The notes below the pieces were generated by a model. It saw nothing but the letters and a program-made list of their open reading frames with translations, searched no databases and had not been told where the DNA came from. 64,000 bases of DNA from Carex sylvatica (Eukaryota; Streptophyta; Magnoliopsida; Poales; Cyperaceae). Position numbers and translations under genes: made by a program. Position 1 is the first letter of the stretch. Each line of letters begins with the position of its first letter. Where the stretch lies: NCBI GenBank assembly GCA_964058845.1, contig CAXKVR010000418.1, positions 1 to 64,000 of the forward strand. Reading direction: 5' to 3'. Positions 58,795-64,000 of this stretch are shown here, piece by piece.

Positions 58795-60332
58795 TGTTAG
58801 CTAATAAAATTTATACCCAGTTTCTATACGAGTCAGATTATAAGCGCATAATCCCATTGAGTAGTATAACCGGGTTTCGATATGCAAGAAATAAGGTTTA
58901 AGATTTTGAACAATTAAATCTCAATCTTTCGAAAGGTTAGATGAAATCTGGAATTTAAGAGTTGTTGGCTTGATCTTTAAATTTGGTGAAAATTAAAAGT
59001 AAATAAAATAAATAAGATAGTGATGTGAATTTTTAGAATTTTGAATTACCATTGCTAATCAATCTATTTTGGTATTATTTTATTTGATGTTGGTTTTCAG
59101 ATGCTTTTGAAGATTTCTAATCAAGTTTAGTGACTGTCGCTCTATCTATATATCAAGAGATCCGACTAAGGCTTATCTTAATTGGTGCAAGGAGTTATGT
59201 GGTTAGTCCAACGATTACATATTTCACTTACTAGGTTCGTCGCTCTACTTTTTGGCTCTATTGGGTGTCCTCCTAGTGAGGCAAGACAATGCGACATTCG
59301 TCTGTGAATGGCAAGACTCCCATGAATATTTTTATTGGTCCAACTAATAGTATCTCCAGCTAAGGTCTCCTTGACTAATCTAGTATTTTTATTCTTCTTA
59401 TCTTAATTTGGTTAGTCTAATGGAACAATCTCTCCATGTATGGTAATCACATGGTGGTCTAGACTAACAAACAAAATCAACTAAGAATGAACATAAAACA
59501 CAAAAGCAATCGAACAACAAAAGACTAAATAATGATCAAATAAAATATATCAAAATATCATAAGTAACAAGGTTTACTGTCAAGCCCTAAAAATCTGAAC
59601 TTAGCCGCAAAACAACATGTTTACAATAGAGTAATAAAAAAAAAAGATGCAAGAATTACCCTCCTACTTAGTATCTAAACTCTCCACTCTTCTCACTTAT
59701 GAAAATAAACCTAGATCTAAAGATAATTCCAAAGATAAGTTCTTCTATTCTAGAGTCTTTTATAGGAGTCTAGGGGCGTCTAAAGATGACTGGAGGCTAA
59801 GCAACCTGATATGGATACAATTGTCACGAAATCCAAAGGAATGATACCTCCAGTATGGACCGAGATAGGAGTAGATTCGATGCCCATTGGATCTACTTTT
59901 AGGTTCGATGGACTCTATCACCATACAATCAGCATACGCACGAAAATTGATAAAAATTCATATGAATTTTTATACGGATTGCACGAATCTTGATGCAATT
60001 GAATGGTCACAACACCCATCGAACCAAGGTAGATCCAATGGACATCAGACCTACTCCGACTCCAGATGGACCGTACCGGTTGGTACATATCGTATTGCCC
60101 CTGTGCAGAATTTGGGCGCTCCAGGAGTAAATGTGTACTTTATTACTTGGTCTGTATTGGGCTCTTAGTCCCGCTATTTTGCTTTTTTAATTGACCTGAT
60201 TTTTGCTTCATTTGATGTAGCTCCAAAATATGATTCCTTTAATAAAATATAAAAAAAGCATAAGTAACCGATTTCTCGCAATAATTAAACATAAAGATGA
60301 GAAAATAATACAAAATCTCTTTGCCCTTATCA
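58795..60332 (-). mobile_element. Probable solo LTR of a third gypsy-type family
   Basis: On the minus strand it starts TGATAAGGGCAAAGAG (60332) and ends near AGCTAACA (58795). It has TATAAAAG on the minus strand at 59764-59757, the same word as in the Athila-like LTR, and an imperfect inverted repeat upstream of it (59851-59911 and 60016-60075). Its length is close to that of the Athila-like LTR. The flanks AATCC and ATCAC do not give a clean target duplication, so the borders are provisional. Confidence 0.45.
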
Positions 60333-60337
60333 ATCAC

Positions 60338-60492
60338 CTAAGGTAACTAAAATTTTGAGTTTGAATCTGGACTATCCGATCTACTTTGACACAAATCTTA
60401 AAAGAGCTCCATATATTCTACTTTGAATCAGAATGATATGGGTTCTGATTAGATGGTCCGGATCAAAACTCAAAATTCTAAGTTACTTCGGG
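60338..60492. mobile_element. Hairpin MITE in the promoter of DOG1 gene 3
   Basis: Left arm 'aactaaaattttgagtttga' and right arm 'aaaactcaaaattctaagtt' mirror each other, continued by 'tggactatcc' and 'ggatggtcc'-like words. It is about 155 bp and ends about 40 bp before the TATA box of the gene at 60562. Confidence 0.65.
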
Positions 60493-60530
60493 AGATCCGG
60501 CCTCCCGTATCAACCATACGACTAGGAAAG

Positions 60531-60540
60531 TATATATAAG
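60531..60540 (+). promoter_or_regulatory. TATA box of DOG1 gene 3
   Basis: TATATATAAG lies about 22-30 bp before the ATG at 60562, so the 5' UTR must be very short. Confidence 0.55.
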
Positions 60541-60561
60541 TAGCAACATCTCAAGTAACAT

Positions 60562-61191
60562 ATGAGCACCACTATGGAGCACTTCTACTCACAATGGCTG
60601 ATCCAAGAACAGCATCTCTTAAACGATCTCGTATCTGTTCCTCAAGACCGTCCAGACCTCCACATCCCTCTAATAAACCGTGCCGTGACGCACTACGCCG
60701 AGTATTACAAACACAAGTCTCAGCTAGCGGACCGCGACATTTTTCGGGCCTTCTCCGCTTACTGGCTTACATATATCGAGCGGTCCTTCTTTTGGCTCGG
60801 TGGTTTGAATCCCGGAATTTTCTTTCATTCCCTGCCATTAGATCTGACACTTGATCAGAGCTATAGGGTAGAGCAACTCAGGCAACAGACGATGAGAAGA
60901 ATTCACGAGCTCGAGGAGAAAATGAGACTGGTGGAGGAGGCCATGTCGGTTTTGATGGCACTTGCTGCTGCACATGGAAAGGTCAGGAATGGAGAGGCGA
61001 GGGGCTACACGACAGAAAGAGTGGGCGAAATGATGCGTGCGGTGCTTGATGAAGCTGACGAGTTACGAAAAAATGTTGTTAGAAAAAACATAGAGATTCT
61101 TAGTACTGCTCAGACTGTGCGATTTTTTGCAGCGTTAGCGCATCGCCATCTCTGCTTCTACTGGCAAGGTTTGCAATACAACGGCTTTTAG
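60562..61191 (+). CDS. DOG1-domain protein 3 (intronless)
   Basis: 209 aa, start MSTTMEHFYSQWL. DOG1 domain: VPQDRPDLHIPLINRAV, ADRDIFRAFSAYWLTYIERS, FFWLGGLNP, a charged stretch (RRIHELEEKMRLVEEAMSVL), KNIEILSTAQTVRFF. It is less similar to the genes at 34572 and 40915 than those are to each other. Its closeness to a MITE and to two solo LTRs upstream may affect its expression. The family role (seed dormancy or other developmental control) is inferred only. Confidence 0.88.
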   Translation: MSTTMEHFYSQWLIQEQHLLNDLVSVPQDRPDLHIPLINRAVTHYAEYYKHKSQLADRDIFRAFSAYWLTYIERSFFWLGGLNPGIFFHSLPLDLTLDQSYRVEQLRQQTMRRIHELEEKMRLVEEAMSVLMALAAAHGKVRNGEARGYTTERVGEMMRAVLDEADELRKNVVRKNIEILSTAQTVRFFAALAHRHLCFYWQGLQYNGF

Positions 61192-62253
61192 TGACGAACT
61201 GTTGCGAAAGCTGGGTTAATAGTATGTGTGTTGTTCTGCTGGTGTAAGGTGAAGTTTGGCTTAATCAAATAGTGGTTCTGATGTATGTTAAGGTTGATTA
61301 ATTGCCATTATGGCCTGGAATTATGAGGATGAAATAAATTGGTGTTGTTTATTTTCAGTTATTTGGTTAGATGTAGAAGTATTGGCGATGATAATTTATT
61401 TATCAGCAAAAATAAGGGCAAATAATATACTTCCAGGTGTTCGGAAACTAGGCCTTTAAAGTTAGAGAAGGGCTTTCTATTTTGGGCTAATTATTTTTCG
61501 TGTATGGGCCTTCTAGGCCAGAGCATATATGATATAGGCTTTAGCCTTTAGCCTCTTTGGATAAGCAGTGATAATTTGTTTGGTAGACACATTTTAGGAT
61601 TTTTTTTTTTTTTTGAGAAATCAACTGGGATCAAGCCCCTACTTTCATTAACCTCTATTGGTTATACATTTTAGGATGAATTGTTAGTGTATCCACTAAA
61701 ATTAAGGACTTGTTACTGTAGTATCTAGATACGCGATTAATTTGTGAATTATTCGTGTTTAATTTGTTTTTTCAACATTTCTGAATTAAATACTGAATAA
61801 CGCAAAAAAAAAAATATAATACGTTTTATTTGTTATTACAAAACGACAAAAAAATATTTTTTTAGAGTTTTTTTGGATTTTTTTTTTTTTGATTTCTTGT
61901 GGTACCGAATAATTTTCCGAATTATATTCGAATTATTTCCGAATTAAGAATTTTTGATCCCACTAAACCGAACACGAACTATTCATTTGTAACTATTCTT
62001 GTCACCCTTGGATCGATAAAAACTTGCTTATTTATAATTTTTAACATCAAAATTTTAATATTTCTTATTTCTTCAATATAAGTTTATCAGTAATAGTCCT
62101 TTTATTTATTTATTTTTTTCATTTAGTGTAGTACTGACTTTTTTAGTGAATAATAACCTTTTTTTCTCTCTTTCTGCAGCATCCAACGTTACACGCACCA
62201 TAGTGTCTCATATTTTTCCCACTATCACTAACGGTGGTTATAAACATATGCGA
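61192..62253. other. Gene-free interval downstream of DOG1 gene 3
   Basis: Contains a small retroposon insert (61601-61665). The rest is AT-rich and shows no gene. Confidence 0.5.
61601..61665 (-). mobile_element. Sixty-five-base retroposon insert with target duplication
   Basis: Poly(T) then GAGAAATCAACTGGGATC, flanked by the perfect 12-bp repeat ACATTTTAGGAT (61589-61600 and 61666-61677). Like the insert at 43077, it has GAGAAA straight after the T run, which suggests the same or a related LINE source. Confidence 0.75.
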
Positions 62254-62400
62254 GAGAATTAGCCTTTGGTCTAATAGCAAAGGCATATGGTCTCTATGTG
62301 AGAGGTTATAAATTTGAAATTCAAATGGGAGAATTCTTTGTTGTATTACAAGGGTATTAAATAGTTTGGTAGCTTGACCTCCAACTTTCACTCAAAAAAC
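62254..62400 (+). mobile_element. tRNA-derived SINE, copy 2, with 12-bp target duplication
   Basis: Flanked by AAACATATGCGA on both sides (62242-62253 and 62401-62412). The head has an A-box-like 'tggtctaatag' and a B-box-like 'ggttataaatttgaaattc'. The tail ends 'actttcactcaaaaaac'. The same element occurs at 35405-35562, and a scrap at 37835-37915. Confidence 0.8.
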
Positions 62401-62594
62401 AAACATATGCGAATAATTCGTAAATAATTGTGCTTTATTCTTTTTTTCTTATGTTTTCGAATCAAACTTCAAATCAATATTTTAAAATACGATTTTGTTC
62501 ATGCATGCAGAAGACCACTGCATACCGCATAAGCGGTATACGGACGCATATGCGGATTTATATATGCATATTTTAAAATAAAAAATCACGTGTG

Positions 62595-62610
<16 letters not shown>

Positions 62611-62629
<19 letters not shown>

Positions 62630-63010
62630 TTGGGCTAAAATGAGCCATGGCTCATTTTAGCCATTTTGATTATTCAAACAACCGATCCGAACTGTTCATC
62701 TTGTTCTCTATATTGAAATGTGCTTGGAGACCAAATTTTATATTTTTTTTATTTTTTTTACTATTTATTAAGAATTTTTTAAAATTGCTGATTCGATAGT
62801 CCAGAAAATTTTACTGTTCACAGCAAAACAGCAATTTTAAAAAATGCTTAATAAATAGTAAACAAATTTCAAAAAATATAAAATTTGGTCTCCAAGCACA
62901 TTTCAATATAGAGATCACATCTAACGGTTCGGATCGGTCGTTTGGACTTTCAAAATAAAAATACGGCATGGAGTACAAACGTTTGGTGAGCCATGGCTCA
63001 CCCAAGTCCA

Positions 63011-63030
<20 letters not shown>
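62611..63030. mobile_element. Hairpin MITE copy j
   Basis: Flanked by TA/GA runs on the left and CT/TA runs on the right. The outer part contains the short palindromes 'atgagccatggctcat' and 'gtgagccatggctcac'. The inner core 'gtgcttggagaccaaatttt' and its mirror are well preserved. Confidence 0.8.

Positions 63031-63064
<34 letters not shown>
63031..63064. repeat. (TA)n microsatellite beside copy j
   Basis: About 17 TA units directly after the (CT)n tract. Confidence 0.9.
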
Positions 63065-63067
<3 letters not shown>

Positions 63068-63239
63068 TCTCTATTATGCATCTTAAATTGAATTGGCTGT
63101 CCAAAAACTCCAACAACTGAGATTGATTGATCTAAATTCAAATTGAATCTGAATCCTCTAGTTAAATAATTTGTTTTTCTTTGTTTAATTACATCATTTA
63201 TATGCGTAGAAGTCTAAATTTAGTTCAAATTGGACTCAC

Positions 63240-64000
63240 CACATGTATAGCCACACATATTACCACACGTATTTTCGCTCTGCATCATTGGATTTGAATC
63301 AAAAATCGTGCAGATCAAATCCAACGAGTGTATTTTTTTTCCTTGGAGCTACGCCTCCTTCCCAAGCAATTTTTTTTCCGTCTCCCTCCTCGATCCCTTC
63401 CCTTCCAAAAAAAAAGGAAAAACAACCCTAGAGCGAGCGCGAGAGAGAGACAGCGAACAATCGTCTCCCTTCCCGATCCCTTCCTCGCTCTTTTCTTCCA
63501 AAAAAGAAAAAGAAAAAAAAATCCTAGAGCGAGCGAGATAGGAGGAGACAGGACTCTACCGAGCACCGGAACAAAAACCTCCCCTCTCTTTCTCTTATCC
63601 GACCATTGAGAATTGAGCTCGAACCCTCATCCACTGTCTCTCTCTCTGAGGGCCGAAAACCCTAACTCTAGAGCAAAAATCGAACAGACGAAGCAAATAA
63701 CTACTTTAAAGGCGGTTATGATTTTCAGGTTAGAAAGTTCAAAACAGTTGATGATCAGTTCGATTTATGATTTCTAGCTTTTTCTATAGCTACATATCAG
63801 TTGTTGTTCTCAGAGAGTAAAGGTTTGTAGAAATTTTTTGTGTCTTTTTTTAATTTTGTGTAATTAGTTAAGCACCTTCCTAATTGGTTGAATTTGGGAG
63901 TAGATCATCCAATTTGAAATATTTCCACATAAGTAATTGTGCTTGGTTTGAATAAAAGAAAAAAATAATTGAAGCCATGTGATCGATTTTGAACAGTCCG
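63240..64000 (+). other. Probable 5' end of a gene that leaves the window
   Basis: Pyrimidine- and purine-rich 5'-UTR-like sequence with 'aaccctagagcgagcg' words, 'ccctaactctagagc' near 63660 and a splice-donor-like 'ttttcaggttag' near 63730. This resembles a plant first exon with a UTR intron. No reading frame can be assigned. A 75-bp direct repeat lies at 63379-63451 and 63462-63538. Confidence 0.35.
63379..63538. repeat. Imperfect tandem duplication (unit about 80 bp)
   Basis: Unit 1 (63379-63451) and unit 2 (63462-63538) share 'cgtctccct', 'cgatcccttcc', an A-rich centre and 'cctagagcgagcg'. Confidence 0.65.

Noticed and set aside
63308..63609. Frames of 77-93 codons near the right end
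   Set aside because: Composition is that of purine/pyrimidine-rich 5' UTR, with frames open on both strands and a tandem duplication. No family resemblance.

Overview
This is an AT-rich nuclear segment from a flowering plant. Genes have GT-AG introns, and the gene families are plant ones (DOG1-domain proteins, a mitochondrial-type PPR protein, an NDT-class carrier). The rest is dense plant transposon debris: LTR elements, SINEs, a MULE, a Helitron end and hairpin MITEs. I cannot name the species.

Layout. (1) 2189-7363 (-): an apparently intact nine-exon NAD+ carrier gene (NDT1-like, 312 aa by my splicing). (2) 11112-15440 (+): a second copy of that locus in inverted orientation. It is broken by two internal deletions and a nonsense codon, and it is fused inside exon 9 to a decayed PPR gene (15441-17003). 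(3) 17-24 kb: gene-poor, with several MITEs and a non-autonomous Mutator-like element at 21782-22930 that has long terminal inverted repeats and a target duplication. (4) 24299-27086 (+): a three-exon gene for a 754-aa acidic nuclear-type protein with a RING finger followed by a PHD finger. (5) 27-34.5 kb: intergenic, with a good Helitron 3' end at 31225-31253. (6) 34.5-61.2 kb: three intact intronless DOG1-domain genes (34572, 40915, 60562) and one inverted partial DOG1 pseudogene that forms a roughly 1.2-kb palindrome with the second gene.

Between the DOG1 genes lie two remarkable repeat regions. At 36.1-40.3 kb, eight hairpin elements of one family sit in a row, mostly embedded in TA or AG/CT microsatellites. 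They share a core, but each has its own outer arms that match only each other; f and g are the one pair with the same arms. Further full or half copies lie at 0.96, 10.0, 29.3, 55.5 and 62.6 kb. At 44.1-54.7 kb there is a three-level nest: a TIR element is interrupted by a solo LTR (5-bp duplication GATAC), which is interrupted by an Athila-like Ty3/gypsy element (46003-54125, 5-bp duplication ATAAC). The gypsy element has lost protease, reverse transcriptase and RNase H. Two more probable solo LTRs lie at 55923-57837 and 58795-60332.

The strongest candidates for something undescribed are: the hairpin family with interchangeable self-complementary arms; about 35 copies of a short CpG-rich palindromic motif scattered over the LTRs, gag and 3' region of the Athila-like element, which also encode repeated DATR/NATR peptides; and the finding that all four LTR families carry their own different cluster of short palindromes just upstream of the TATA box. 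No operon-like cooperation exists here. The DOG1 genes form a dispersed local cluster, and the inverted DOG1 copy could produce hairpin RNA against its neighbours.
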